This document shows, piece after piece, positions 18,189-27,831 of a stretch of DNA of 64,000 bases. How positions within the stretch are numbered: position 1 is the stretch's first letter; the number at the start of each line of letters is the position of its first letter. This stretch comes from JBNKEI01 sp050288705. Lineage in GTDB: Bacteria; Myxococcota; Myxococcia; Myxococcales; UBA5297. The stretch lies in contig JBNKEI010000207.1 of the NCBI GenBank assembly GCA_050288705.1, positions 1-64,000 on the forward strand. Direction: 5' to 3'. The position numbers were made by a program, and so were the translations under genes. The notes below the pieces were generated by a model. That model saw nothing but the letters and a program-made list of their open reading frames with translations, did not search any database and had not been told where the DNA came from.

Positions 18189-19775
18189 ATGTACACCCCT
18201 AACTTTTGTGAATTCGAGCTCCTTGCGGCTCAAGGAAATGTAGTACCCGTTTTTAAAAAAATTCCTTCTGATTTAGAAACACCCGTTTCAGTTTTTTTAA
18301 AATTGAAAGAATCAGCCCACTGTTGCTTGTTAGAATCGGTGGAAGGAGGAGAACAAGTTGGGCGTTACTCCTACATCATTATTAATCCATCACAAACTCT
18401 AACAATAGAAAAAAACAAGATTGTAATGCAATCAAAAGGGCGTAAAAACGAAGAAGAGATAGGAAATCGTAATCCCCTGCATATACTGCGTACATTTCTT
18501 TATGCCCATACTGCGGCGCAGGTGCCTGGTCTTCCTGAATTTGCTGGTGGGGTAGTGGGATTTCTTTCCTATGATATTGTTCGTCGATTTGAGCCTGTGG
18601 AGCCTGTAGCGCCCGTAAAGCCCATTTTGTCTTCGCCTGCTGTACGGTTTCCAGATGCCAGTCATTCAGACAAGGAATTATTGCCGGAGGCAATGTATTT
18701 TCTGGCGGACACCGTTGTTGCTCTAGATCACGTACAGCACTGCACTTTTGTTATTGTTAACGCTCACATAAAAGATTCTCCGCGTGCTGCTTATAATGAA
18801 GCCACCGAGCGCCTTGAGTATATTTTGAACAAACTGCAAAGTCCTGCTCCTTCCAAGGTAGAGGCGAAGTCGCTATCTGGATTTCCCAAATCTTTGGAAA
18901 TAAAATCGAATACACCCTGCGATAGATATCTAGAAATGGTAAAAACCGCTCAAGAACACATTGCTGCCGGGGATATTTTTCAAGTGAATTTGTCTCAAAG
19001 ATTTCAGCAAGAAACCGGGGCTGATTCATTTTCTATCTACCGGTGTTTGCGTAGGCTAAATCCTTCTCCTTACCTGTTTTACTTGGACTGCGGTCCTTTT
19101 CAACTCATTGGTTCTTCTCCAGAGATTTTGGTGCGACTGGAGGGCGATATTGCTCAGATTGACCCCATTGCTGGAACCCGTCGTCGCGGTATTGACCAGC
19201 AAGAAGACAAGGAATTGGCAACTGAGCTTCAACGCGATTCTAAGGAAATATCCGAACATGTAATGCTGGTAGATCTGGCTCGTAATGACCTGGGAAGGGT
19301 TTGTGAATATGGGAGCGTGGAAGTTTCAAAATACATGAACGTAGAGCATTACTCGCACGTTATGCATTTAGTATCACGGGTATCGGGTCGACTCCAGAAT
19401 GACCAAGATGCTTTTGACCTACTCCAAGCTACTTTTCCGGCCGGAACCGTAACCGGGGCGCCGAAAATTCGTGCCATGCAAATAATTCAAACTTTGGAAA
19501 CTAATAATCGCGGAATATATGCTGGTGCAATAGGGTGCTTTGGTTTTCCGATTAATTGCGAGTCAGCGGCAAGTAAAGAAAAAAAGCCCAAGGTCTCGAA
19601 AATGGATTTGTGTATTGCTATTAGGACAATAGTAAAACGCGGAAAAACAGTTTTCTTGCAAGCGGGAGCAGGCATTGTTGCTGATTCCGATCCGCAACGA
19701 GAATATCAAGAGTGTATGCATAAAGCGAAAGCCTTGTTTGAAGCCATTTATTTAGCAGAAGGAGAAAGCAAATGA
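18189..19775 (+). CDS. trpE: Anthranilate synthase component I
   Basis: 528 residues from ATG 18189 with an AAAGGA site. It converts chorismate plus ammonia (from TrpG) to anthranilate, the first committed step to tryptophan. The N-terminal [17 protein letters not shown] is the Trp feedback-binding region of TrpE and favours TrpE over PabB. The catalytic domain carries [55 protein letters not shown] and the C-terminal [12 protein letters not shown]. An insertion of about 15 charged residues ([13 protein letters not shown]) sits before the last conserved block. It overlaps trpG by four bases (ATGA). Expression is probably set by the leader at 17853-18188. Confidence 0.95.
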   Translation: MYTPNFCEFELLAAQGNVVPVFKKIPSDLETPVSVFLKLKESAHCCLLESVEGGEQVGRYSYIIINPSQTLTIEKNKIVMQSKGRKNEEEIGNRNPLHILRTFLYAHTAAQVPGLPEFAGGVVGFLSYDIVRRFEPVEPVAPVKPILSSPAVRFPDASHSDKELLPEAMYFLADTVVALDHVQHCTFVIVNAHIKDSPRAAYNEATERLEYILNKLQSPAPSKVEAKSLSGFPKSLEIKSNTPCDRYLEMVKTAQEHIAAGDIFQVNLSQRFQQETGADSFSIYRCLRRLNPSPYLFYLDCGPFQLIGSSPEILVRLEGDIAQIDPIAGTRRRGIDQQEDKELATELQRDSKEISEHVMLVDLARNDLGRVCEYGSVEVSKYMNVEHYSHVMHLVSRVSGRLQNDQDAFDLLQATFPAGTVTGAPKIRAMQIIQTLETNNRGIYAGAIGCFGFPINCESAASKEKKPKVSKMDLCIAIRTIVKRGKTVFLQAGAGIVADSDPQREYQECMHKAKALFEAIYLAEGESK

Positions 19776-20347
19776 TTTTAGTAATCGATAATTACGACTC
19801 ATTTACCTATAATCTGGTACAGTATTTTGGAGAATTAAAGGCGGAGCCACGGGTGTTTCGTAATGATCAGATATCAGTAAAAGAAATCGAGCGTCTTTCG
19901 CCAACTCATATTGTAATTTCACCCGGTCCGGGTTCGCCACGAGAGTCAGGAGTATCAAACGACGTGATTCTTCAGTTTTACAAAAAAATACCGATTTTAG
20001 GGGTTTGTTTAGGGCACCAATGCATTGGCCACATTTTTGGTGGTCGAGTAGATCGGGCAACGAAACTTATGCATGGTAAGACCTCGGCAATTTTTCACAA
20101 TGGAAAAGGAGTTTTCCGAGGACTAGAGAACCCTTTTCGCGCAGGAAGGTATCATTCGCTTATTGTGCAAGAACCACTGCCTGATGAGCTACAAGTAGTT
20201 GCGCGAACTGCCGAAGGTGAAATTATGGCCATAAAGCACCAGCAATACTCGTTAGTGGGAGTACAGTTTCACCCGGAAAGTGTTCTAACTGAGCATGGTC
20301 TGGCCATACTTACCAACTTTCTTAATGACAACCTTGGCGCAAATTAG
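19772..20347 (+). CDS. trpG: Anthranilate synthase component II (glutamine amidotransferase)
   Basis: 191 residues, starting inside the trpE stop (ATGA overlap), so translation is coupled. It is a class I glutamine amidotransferase domain with nucleophile Cys in [10 protein letters not shown], the oxyanion strand [11 protein letters not shown], and catalytic His-Glu in [14 protein letters not shown]. It feeds ammonia from glutamine to TrpE. In many bacteria the same subunit also serves PabB in folate synthesis; no pabB is in this window, so dual use is possible. No trpD, trpC, trpF, trpB or trpA follows here. Confidence 0.95.
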   Translation: MILVIDNYDSFTYNLVQYFGELKAEPRVFRNDQISVKEIERLSPTHIVISPGPGSPRESGVSNDVILQFYKKIPILGVCLGHQCIGHIFGGRVDRATKLMHGKTSAIFHNGKGVFRGLENPFRAGRYHSLIVQEPLPDELQVVARTAEGEIMAIKHQQYSLVGVQFHPESVLTEHGLAILTNFLNDNLGAN

Positions 20348-20375
20348 GTGACCGTGAAGATGCAAATACAGTAAG

Positions 20376-22958
20376 ATGCGTTCTATGTCTACCTCCAACC
20401 AACTTATCAGTTTTTTGCCATCCCCAGGATCATCAATTACTGGGGATGAGCTTCTTAGTCGGTTTTTAGCCTATGCAGAGTCCAAAGGCTTAAACCTGTA
20501 TGCTGCTCAGGAAGAAGCTATTCTTGAGCTTTATTCTGGTAAACACGTGATTTTAGGAACTCCTACTGGTTCGGGCAAATCGCTGGTTGCCGAGGCTTTA
20601 CATTTTAAAGGACTGGCTGAAGGAAAAGTTTCTTATTACACTTGTCCAATAAAAGCTTTAGTTAACGAAAAGTTTTTTGCCTTATGCGAAACTTTTGGTG
20701 CAGAAAACGTCGGCATGATGACTGGCGATGCTGCGGTTAATCGGGAAGCCCCAATTATTTGTTGCACCGCCGAAATTCTCATGAACCTTACTTTGCGAGA
20801 AGAGGGCTCGGGAATTGATTATGTCATTATGGACGAATTCCATTATTACGCCGATAAAGAACGAGGAGTGGCCTGGCAAATCCCTTTGCTTTCCCTGCCT
20901 TTTTCCACCTTTTTGCTGATGTCTGCCACTTTGGGGCCTACCAATTATATTGAGGAAAAGATCAAATCGCTTACACGGCGGGAAATTGCTGTGGTGACCG
21001 GACTTGAACGGCCGGTTCCTTTAGAATTTGAATATAGCGAAGTTCCTCTTCATGAAACTATTGCCCATTTGGTTGAAAAGGAACAGGCGCCCATCTATTT
21101 GGTAAATTTTACTCAACGTTCCGCTGCCGAACAGGCTCAGGCTCTTACCTGCGTTAATCTTTGCAATAAACAAGAAAAAGAAGCTATTCGCATTGCAATG
21201 CAAGGAGTCAAATTTGATACTCCCTATGGAAAAGACATGCAGCGTTTTTTGCGAGCAGGTATTGGTTTACATCATGCCGGGATTATGCCCAAATATCGCC
21301 GACTTACTGAGCGGCTAGCTCAAAAAGGAATGCTGAAAGTGATTAGTGGTACCGATACTTTGGGAATGGGTATTAATATTCCTATTCGTACGGTATTATT
21401 TACCCAACTTTGCAAATTCGATGGCCATAAAATGGGTATTCTCAAAAGCCGCGATTTTCACCAAATTGCTGGCCGAGCGGGAAGAAAAGGATACGACGAT
21501 CATGGTTTGGTGGTGGCGCAAGCTCCTGAACACGTAATTGAGAATATTCGCCTGACCGCAAAAGCAGCAGGGGGGAAAAAAATTCAAAAAAAGCAGGCTC
21601 CTCAAAAGGGCTATGTCCATTGGGACAAGAACACCTTTGAGCGTTTGCGTGAAAAACAGCCTGAACCCTTGGAAAGCCGTTTTACCATTACCCATGGAAT
21701 GCTTATAAATCTATTGCAAGCTGACGAGTTGTGGCCCAGAGGCGGATACGGAAGACTGGTAGAACTAATTGCCCGTTCTCACGAGAGTGAGCATGCCAAG
21801 CGTAATCACCGCCGAAGAGCGGCTCAGCTATTTCAGTCTTTGCTGCAATCTGAAATAGTACAGACTTATCGCTATTCGCAAGGAAGAGGAAGCTACGTAG
21901 AAGTGAGTCAAGATTTGCAGCAAGAATTTTCTTTATTTCATTCTTTATCGCTTTATTTGGTAGAAGCTATAGAAGCTCTCGATCGGGAAAGTGAAACTTA
22001 TGGGCTTGATTTGCTTTCCATGGCGGAAGCCATTTTAGAAGACCCAACCATAGTGCTTTTGCGCCAAGTAGATAAATTGAAGCAAGAAAAGCTAGCCGAG
22101 CTCAAAGCGCAAGGCGTTCCCTACGAAGACCGAATTGCCGAATTGGAAAAAATCGAGCACGTGAAGCCCAATGCCGAGTTTATTTGGGGAACTTTTGCTG
22201 CTTTTGCTCAAAAACATCCCTGGTTGGGGAGCGCAGATTTGCGGCCAAAATCGGTTGCCCGCGATATTTTTGAACGATTGAGCTCTTTTCAGGATTACGT
22301 AGTGGAATATGGTTTGCAGAGAAGCGAAGGAGTGTTGTTGCGTTATCTTTCTGATGCCTATCGAGTTCTTGCTAATACCATTCCGGAATCGGCCAGAGAT
22401 GATATTGTTGAAGACATTCTTACTCATTTAAAAGAAATGGTGCGCAATGTCGATTCTAGTCTTTTGGACGAGTGGGAGCGCATGCGCGGTGGGCAAAGTG
22501 AAACCAAATGGGAAGATGCCGCTGCCCAGTTTTCTACGGAAGAAGAAAAGTCTGCCAGTTCATCGGTGGAATTGGAGCGTTTAATACAAAATCCCAAAGC
22601 ATTTGCTTCTCGGGTACGTAACGAATTGCACCAATTGCTTCGCGCTTTGGCGGGCAAGAAGTATGAGGAAGCCTTGCAGTATATTCGCCATTTGGAGGGA
22701 GAACCAGAGTGGACAGTGGAATCTTTAGAACAAGCTATGGCTCCCTATTGGGAAGAACACGCTTTTATTGATTTAAAACCCAGATCGCGACTACCGCACA
22801 ATACTTTGATTAGAGAACAAGGAAATCGCTGTTGGGAAGTTATTCAAAAAATTGTCGATCCGGAAGGTGAAACCGACTGGATGTTGGATTGTATTGTTGA
22901 TTTTAATAATTCCCTTCCGGAAGCGGCTTGGATTACTTTGCGTCGCATAGGAATTTAG
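20376..22958 (+). CDS. Ski2/Mtr4-like DExH RNA helicase with DUF3516-type C-terminus
   Basis: 860 residues. The helicase core has motif I GTPTGSGKS, motif II DEFH (in YVIMDEFHYYADKERGVAW), motif III SATL, motif V-like GTDTLGMGINIP and motif VI HQIAGRAGRKG, the last two close to eukaryotic Ski2/Mtr4. The C-terminal 430 residues lack the accessory domains of archaeal Hel308 and match the bacterial DUF3516-type proteins I know from Actinobacteria and Deltaproteobacteria. It probably unwinds structured RNA in decay or ribosome maturation, but biochemical roles for this bacterial group are poorly defined. It starts 28 bases after trpG and may be co-transcribed. Confidence 0.8.
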   Translation: MRSMSTSNQLISFLPSPGSSITGDELLSRFLAYAESKGLNLYAAQEEAILELYSGKHVILGTPTGSGKSLVAEALHFKGLAEGKVSYYTCPIKALVNEKFFALCETFGAENVGMMTGDAAVNREAPIICCTAEILMNLTLREEGSGIDYVIMDEFHYYADKERGVAWQIPLLSLPFSTFLLMSATLGPTNYIEEKIKSLTRREIAVVTGLERPVPLEFEYSEVPLHETIAHLVEKEQAPIYLVNFTQRSAAEQAQALTCVNLCNKQEKEAIRIAMQGVKFDTPYGKDMQRFLRAGIGLHHAGIMPKYRRLTERLAQKGMLKVISGTDTLGMGINIPIRTVLFTQLCKFDGHKMGILKSRDFHQIAGRAGRKGYDDHGLVVAQAPEHVIENIRLTAKAAGGKKIQKKQAPQKGYVHWDKNTFERLREKQPEPLESRFTITHGMLINLLQADELWPRGGYGRLVELIARSHESEHAKRNHRRRAAQLFQSLLQSEIVQTYRYSQGRGSYVEVSQDLQQEFSLFHSLSLYLVEAIEALDRESETYGLDLLSMAEAILEDPTIVLLRQVDKLKQEKLAELKAQGVPYEDRIAELEKIEHVKPNAEFIWGTFAAFAQKHPWLGSADLRPKSVARDIFERLSSFQDYVVEYGLQRSEGVLLRYLSDAYRVLANTIPESARDDIVEDILTHLKEMVRNVDSSLLDEWERMRGGQSETKWEDAAAQFSTEEEKSASSSVELERLIQNPKAFASRVRNELHQLLRALAGKKYEEALQYIRHLEGEPEWTVESLEQAMAPYWEEHAFIDLKPRSRLPHNTLIREQGNRCWEVIQKIVDPEGETDWMLDCIVDFNNSLPEAAWITLRRIGI

Positions 22959-23025
22959 ATAACTTTAATGGTGATTTATTTGTGTTGACAGTTAATTTAA
23001 CCAGAATAGCTAATTAGGAGCATTT

Positions 23026-24807
23026 ATGAAACGAAATCTAAAAGTTAAATCACTTCCTAAAGCTACTGCCGTTTTTCAAATCGAACCCAGCCAGTCGAAA
23101 GAAGGCACTGAAGATTTGGTTGTTCTGGAATTTCACGTAAAAGAAACCATTAGTTATCCCTATCAAGGCAAGGTGGAGGTGGTCACTTACTCGGACCTTG
23201 ATTATGCCGCACTAGTGGGAAAGCAATGCGCTTTGGTGCTTTCTCGCGGACAAAAGCAGGAAAGAACGTTTACCGGAATTGTTTTTCGGGCAGAAATTAT
23301 AGGGCAGAGCGCTGGCCAAGCTACAGTTCGATTTGACATTGCTGCGGCAGTTTATGCTCTTCAGTACGGAAAACGTAGCCGAGTTTTTGAAAACAAATCC
23401 TCTGCGCAAATAATTGAAGAAGTACTCTCTCAAGGTTTGAAGCCTTTTCAGAGGGAAGTAGAAGTAAAGCTGGCCAAGCAATATTCTCCTAGGGAGTGCT
23501 GCGCTCAATATGAAGAGAGCGATTTAGGTTTTGTTCATCGCTTAATGGCAGACGAGGGAATGTTTTACTATTTTGACCAAACCGGCAAAACTGAAAAGTT
23601 GGTATTAGTGGACAGCAACGACGCTTGCCCAGAGCTTACCACCAAAAAAGTCCCCGAAGTAAAAGCGGTAGAGCCATTGCCTCCTCCTAGACTAGACACG
23701 ATAACTTTACGAGTAGTTGAAAACGAGTCCGGTGAACCCATACCGGGAGTAAAAGTTAAGATTAAGTTGCTTTCCGGAATGGAAGAAACAATGACTACTA
23801 ATAAAGAGGGACTTGCTGAAAAGCAGGTAGAACCAGCGACTTATCGAATTTTCAGCTCTTATGCCGGCAAGCACTCTGACCAGTACCTAGAATTCGTGGG
23901 AGAGGGTGAGTCTCCTATTGCAACCGACGATTCGGCATCTTCGGGATCATCCCCCAGTAAAGACAAACCCAATACTGCGCAATGGCCTAGTGAATTAATT
24001 ATATGCAAAGTAGAAAAACACAAAGTGAAAATCGGCGAGACTCTACTTTCATTAGCACGCGATTGTGCAATGACTGCCGAAGAATTGGCTTATTACAATT
24101 GGGGAACCTGGGAGAAAGATCATATTGAAATGTATATGCGCACCAAAGTGGGGTGCACTAAGAAAAACCAACAGGGAAAATACTGCTTTGATGATTCTGA
24201 TGATCCAGGAATTATTTTTTGCCCCCAGGATTGGGAGCTAAACGACGTTCCGCGAAATAAATTGCATACTTTACGGGTGCGTAAGGTGGATAGGGAATTC
24301 GAAAACTCAGCGCTGAGAGAAAATGAACCTTCTCAGCAGTTCGCCGATACCGAGCAGGCAGGGCAAGCTATATCGAAAAAGTCGCCCAATGAAGAAAGCC
24401 AAAGTGAAGAAGTAAAATCGCCGGCAATGGCTGAGAAAAAAACCGACCAAAGTGCGGATAATAGAATCCCTATTAAAATTGAATCTATTAGTTTCGAGGG
24501 CAGCGATGGGAAAGCCAGAAGTCTTTGCCTGGCATTAGACCAGGCTATTTTACAAGAAATACAACGCAGCAGTCAGGTTCGGTTTCCAAAAACTGATGGC
24601 GGCGAGCAAATAGAAGGGGGGCGGTGGATAATGAATGGAAGTTCGTTTGTTTTGTCAGGCGTAATTAGGTTAACGATAAAGCTGATTGACGTGGAGACTT
24701 CTGAGCTGCATTTGGTTGTTAATAAAAAATCCGCTAGTATTGATCCGCAGTCCACCGCAGTAGAAATTGTGCGCGGAATTGAATCAATTGCGCAGGGGAA
24801 AAAGTAG
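23026..24807 (+). CDS. VgrG N-domain-like protein fused to a regulatory-like beta domain and a LysM-like segment
   Basis: 593 residues from ATG 23026 with TTAGGAG upstream. Residues 1 to about 205 read as the gp27-like N-terminal part of VgrG/phage late-control D proteins (FTGIVFRAEII, then SSAQIIEEVL, YEESDLGFVHRLMADEG and MFYYFD). Instead of the gp5 OB-fold and spike helix there is a CarboxypepD_reg-like domain (about 225-290, TLRVVENESGEPIPGVKVK), a linker, and a LysM-like stretch (about 330-360, HKVKIGETLLSLARDCAMT). The C-terminal 110 residues recall TolB/FlgO-type N-domains, weakly. No other secretion-system genes are near. It may be a tail-like hub adapted to bind the cell wall; function unknown. 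Confidence 0.65.
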   Translation: MKRNLKVKSLPKATAVFQIEPSQSKEGTEDLVVLEFHVKETISYPYQGKVEVVTYSDLDYAALVGKQCALVLSRGQKQERTFTGIVFRAEIIGQSAGQATVRFDIAAAVYALQYGKRSRVFENKSSAQIIEEVLSQGLKPFQREVEVKLAKQYSPRECCAQYEESDLGFVHRLMADEGMFYYFDQTGKTEKLVLVDSNDACPELTTKKVPEVKAVEPLPPPRLDTITLRVVENESGEPIPGVKVKIKLLSGMEETMTTNKEGLAEKQVEPATYRIFSSYAGKHSDQYLEFVGEGESPIATDDSASSGSSPSKDKPNTAQWPSELIICKVEKHKVKIGETLLSLARDCAMTAEELAYYNWGTWEKDHIEMYMRTKVGCTKKNQQGKYCFDDSDDPGIIFCPQDWELNDVPRNKLHTLRVRKVDREFENSALRENEPSQQFADTEQAGQAISKKSPNEESQSEEVKSPAMAEKKTDQSADNRIPIKIESISFEGSDGKARSLCLALDQAILQEIQRSSQVRFPKTDGGEQIEGGRWIMNGSSFVLSGVIRLTIKLIDVETSELHLVVNKKSASIDPQSTAVEIVRGIESIAQGKK

Positions 24808-24838
24808 AGTATTCACGAATTGATTTAAGTCGAAGGGC

Positions 24839-25004
24839 TCTGTCGCATTAACTTTTTTGCCATACTTACAGTGAATTTTTATTATTATTCAAGAAATAAA
24901 CAATTATATTGCATAAGCTAACACCTTGATTTTATTATATTTACTCTAAGAGATATATTTTGACCAGAAGTCAAATTTGACTCTATGTCAATTAATGCGA
25001 CAGA
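24839..25004. repeat. MITE-like 166-base element with perfect 13-bp terminal inverted repeats
   Basis: TCTGTCGCATTAA (24839-24851) and its exact reverse complement TTAATGCGACAGA (24992-25004) flank 140 bases of AT-rich DNA that encode nothing. I see no flanking target duplication. The ends loosely recall IS6-family tips, but that is only a resemblance. It could also be a long-range hairpin. Confidence 0.4.
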
Positions 25005-25245
25005 ATCATAAATCCATTGCATTGCAAGCTCCTTGGCGCTCCGCACGGCCAATGCAACATTTTCTTGGCGGCACTCGTCTCCACCTGCGCAAATAATCGT
25101 AATCACCTGCTTAATCACTTGCACAATTTATGTACCTCTTATTTATCTCCAATCTTGGGTCGTGCCTGCTGATACACCTCGTGCTCCTTACTCTATTTTC
25201 CTGCAACATCAACAACCATGACTGCGCAATACGAAAGAGTAGCCT

Positions 25246-25275
25246 CTTGCTCCCGGCAGGGTTGGCGCCCTAAAT
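25246..25275 (+). promoter_or_regulatory. Possible sigma-32-like promoter for the ftsH cluster
   Basis: CTTGCTC (25246-25252), a 15-base spacer and CCCTAAAT (25268-25275) resemble the CTTGAA/CCCCAT-T heat-shock pattern. They lie 57 bases before the ftsH start. Pattern match only. Confidence 0.3.
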
Positions 25276-25331
25276 TTCAACAAAGTGAAGTGGGTTAGTT
25301 TTGCCCAGAGGGGCACTCAGGGGGAAAGGCA

Positions 25332-27389
25332 ATGGGCGTAGACTCTACTGGGTCCAATCCTCGGGGAAAGAAGACGGAGCGAAGCTCTACGCCTACTCCG
25401 GGAAACCGACCGAGGCTGGGGTCGCCGCTAATTTATCTCTTGGTTTTTATTCTGGGGTATTTTTTGTTGAGAGGTTTTTTTACCAACACCGGAGTGAATA
25501 AGGTTCCTTATAGTCAATTTCTAACTGCTTTGAAAAATGACCGATTTGAACGAGTAGTAATTGGCGATGACTGGGTAAAAGGGTTTTTGGCAGCCGGAGC
25601 AGACCAAAAGCCGCCAAAAGGGCAGAAAGGACAGCGGGAATTAGGTGAATCTCCTCGTTCTCGACAGCTTCCTTGGCTGGCGAACCGAGTGCCCGAAGAT
25701 CAGGAACTTTTTACAATTTTACAATCCAAAGGAATTGAATACGAGGCTAAACCTTCCTCGGGATTTTCGGACATTTTTTGGTTATGGGTAATTCCCATTG
25801 GAATCGGTCTTATATTGTGGAGCATAATTTTGCGAAGAATGAGCGGGCAAGTGGGTCAAGGACCTCCAGGAATAATGAGCTTTGGAAAATCTACCGCCCG
25901 AATTCATTCAGAATCGGATACCGGGGTTACTTTTAAAGATGTTGCGGGAATAGATGAGGCAGTAGAAGAAATACAAGAAATAGTCGAGTTCTTAAAAACA
26001 CCCGAAAAATTTCGCCGGTTGGGAGGACGGGTTCCCAAGGGTGTTTTATTAGTAGGCCCAACCGGAACTGGAAAAACGCTATTGGCACGAGCGGTCGCTG
26101 GTGAAGCAGGCGTTCCATTTTTTTCACTTACTGGTTCGGAGTTTGTGGAAATGTTCGTGGGAGTAGGAGCCGCACGAGTACGCGATTTGTTTCAACAAGC
26201 ACATCAAAAAGCACCCTGCATTGTTTTTATCGACGAGTTGGACGCTATTGGAAAAACCCGTAATGCTAATGTTTTGGGGGGGCATGATGAAAGAGAGCAA
26301 ACCCTAAATCAGTTACTGGCAGAAATGGACGGGTTCGACTCCAAAACCGGGTTAATTGTTGTAGCGGCGACCAACCGGCCGGAAATACTAGACCCTGCTC
26401 TTCTTCGTCCAGGCCGCTTTGATCGACAAGTTTTGGTAGATCGCCCTGATCGTAAAGGAAGAGAAAGTATTCTCTTTATTCACGTAAGAGCCATAAAGGT
26501 GGGGGCAGGGGTGAGCATTCCAACACTGGCTTCGCGAACGCCAGGTTTTGCAGGAGCTGATTTGGCGAACGTGTGCAATGAAGCAGCCTTGCTAGCAGCT
26601 AGGCGGGGTAGCGAAGCGGTGGAAATGCGTGATTTCGAAGAAGCGGTAGAGCGAGTAGTTGCGGGATTAGAAAAGAAAAGCCGGCGAATGAATGAGCACG
26701 AAAAACAAATTGTGGCATTTCACGAAAGTGGGCACGCGTTAGTGGGGTGGATGCTTCCATTTACCGAAAGAATTCAAAAAGTTTCGATCATACCCCGGGG
26801 AATGTCCGCATTAGGCTATACCCTGCAACTGCCTATCGAAGACCGTTATCTAATGAGCAATGAAGAATTGAGAGATAAAGTCGCGGCTCTGATGGGAGGA
26901 CGAGCGACCGAAGAATTATTTGTGGGTTCTATTTCCACGGGAGCGGCCAATGATTTAAAACTGGCCACTGATATTGCCAGAAGAATGGTTCGGGAATACG
27001 GCATGAGCGGTGCTCTAGGTCCAATGAGTTTGACTGATCAAAATCAAAGTGTCTTTCTCGGGCCAGGCGCAGCAGCAGGGCAAGAAAACCGCAATTGTAG
27101 CGAACAAACTGCAGAGGCAGTTGACGAAGAAATACGTGCCATTTTGCAAGAGGGGCTAGAACTGGCCCGAAGAATAGTTTCTGAAAATCGTAATCGACTA
27201 CAAAAACTGGCCGCTCGGCTTTTAGTTGTCGAAGTGATGGATGGCGACGAATTAATGAAAATCCTTGGCCCTAAGGTGCGATCTCCTTCCGCTTTAATGG
27301 CTCCTCACGCTGATGATGGCGCAGAGGTTCGTCCGGTTGAATCCTATAGCTCTGCTCGTTCGGGAACGGAGAAAGGAGTACGCGAATAG
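25332..27389 (+). CDS. ftsH: ATP-dependent zinc metalloprotease FtsH
   Basis: 685 residues from ATG 25332 with a GGGGGAAAGG site. Two membrane helices (about 33-50 and 150-166) bracket a periplasmic domain. The AAA domain has Walker A GPTGTGKT, Walker [13 protein letters not shown], the pore motif [11 protein letters not shown] and the [23 protein letters not shown]. The peptidase domain has zinc motif HESGH and the later [15 protein letters not shown] ligand region. It degrades misfolded membrane proteins and regulatory proteins such as LpxC or sigma-32 in other Gram-negatives. It leads a cluster with a sigma-1.1-like gene, grpE and an HtrA protease, all quality-control functions. Confidence 0.96.
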   Translation: MGVDSTGSNPRGKKTERSSTPTPGNRPRLGSPLIYLLVFILGYFLLRGFFTNTGVNKVPYSQFLTALKNDRFERVVIGDDWVKGFLAAGADQKPPKGQKGQRELGESPRSRQLPWLANRVPEDQELFTILQSKGIEYEAKPSSGFSDIFWLWVIPIGIGLILWSIILRRMSGQVGQGPPGIMSFGKSTARIHSESDTGVTFKDVAGIDEAVEEIQEIVEFLKTPEKFRRLGGRVPKGVLLVGPTGTGKTLLARAVAGEAGVPFFSLTGSEFVEMFVGVGAARVRDLFQQAHQKAPCIVFIDELDAIGKTRNANVLGGHDEREQTLNQLLAEMDGFDSKTGLIVVAATNRPEILDPALLRPGRFDRQVLVDRPDRKGRESILFIHVRAIKVGAGVSIPTLASRTPGFAGADLANVCNEAALLAARRGSEAVEMRDFEEAVERVVAGLEKKSRRMNEHEKQIVAFHESGHALVGWMLPFTERIQKVSIIPRGMSALGYTLQLPIEDRYLMSNEELRDKVAALMGGRATEELFVGSISTGAANDLKLATDIARRMVREYGMSGALGPMSLTDQNQSVFLGPGAAAGQENRNCSEQTAEAVDEEIRAILQEGLELARRIVSENRNRLQKLAARLLVVEVMDGDELMKILGPKVRSPSALMAPHADDGAEVRPVESYSSARSGTEKGVRE

Positions 27390-27426
27390 TAACCGATTTG
27401 GGAAACAGAGAGGAAGGCGATGAAGG

Positions 27427-27717
27427 GTGGACACAGCAAACGACTCTTCAAAAATGGGAAAAAGCCATCGCGAAAAAATTCATCTATTTCAAGCAGGATT
27501 GCGGCGTGGCTTCGTGACTTCTCAAGAAGTAGACGCAGTTCTTCCCGAAGACCAAGCTAACGATGCCGAGCGATGGTTGCTTTACTATTCTTTGCAAGCC
27601 GCAGAGATTGAAATTCGAAATCAAAAGGACACTGCTGATTCCTCGTCGCCAACCGAACAATCGAAAACGACAGAAGAATCTGGTCAAAATTCTCCTCCGA
27701 GCGATGAAATTAGGTAA
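27427..27717 (+). CDS. Small stand-alone protein resembling sigma-70 region 1.1
   Basis: 96 residues from GTG 27427, with GAGGAAGG about 9 bases upstream; an alternative ATG at 27454 has no ribosome site. Residues 15-55 (IHLFQAGLRRGFVTSQEVDA, then VLPEDQ, AERWLLYYSLQAAEIEI) read like region 1.1 of RpoD: helix, a G[FY][LV]T turn, E(V/I)xxxLP, and a helix ending in GIEV-like residues. In RpoD this domain occupies the DNA channel of RNA polymerase. The C-terminal 40 residues are Ser/Thr/Glu-rich and disordered. There are no regions 2-4, so it is not itself a sigma factor. Placed between ftsH and grpE, it might tune polymerase during stress; that role is inference. Confidence 0.55.
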   Translation: MDTANDSSKMGKSHREKIHLFQAGLRRGFVTSQEVDAVLPEDQANDAERWLLYYSLQAAEIEIRNQKDTADSSSPTEQSKTTEESGQNSPPSDEIR

Positions 27718-27831
27718 TAACGAAATTGACAGCGTTGGCGGGGTGATTATCTTCGGCGCTAAAGAGCGGCTGGTTTATGTTTTACACCGGATATTGTAAG
27801 TTCTTATGTCCTTCGAAAGGAGCTGCAGGAA

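Larger units (their letters stand above)
24808..25331. other. Non-coding gap of 524 bases upstream of ftsH
   Basis: It contains a MITE-like inverted-repeat element (24839-25004), a palindrome AGTCAAATTTGACT (24969-24982) inside it, and a heat-shock-like promoter candidate (25246-25275). Two short frames (24918-25124 minus and 25033-25221 plus) look like chance. No RNA family was recognised. Confidence 0.5.

Noticed and set aside
23026..24807. Prophage or complete type VI secretion cluster
   Set aside because: Only one VgrG-like N-domain gene is present; no sheath, tube, baseplate or integrase genes are within the window.
24918..25124. Minus-strand frame of 68 codons in the gap before ftsH
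   Set aside because: It has no homologous look, spans the inverted-repeat element and has no ribosome site.
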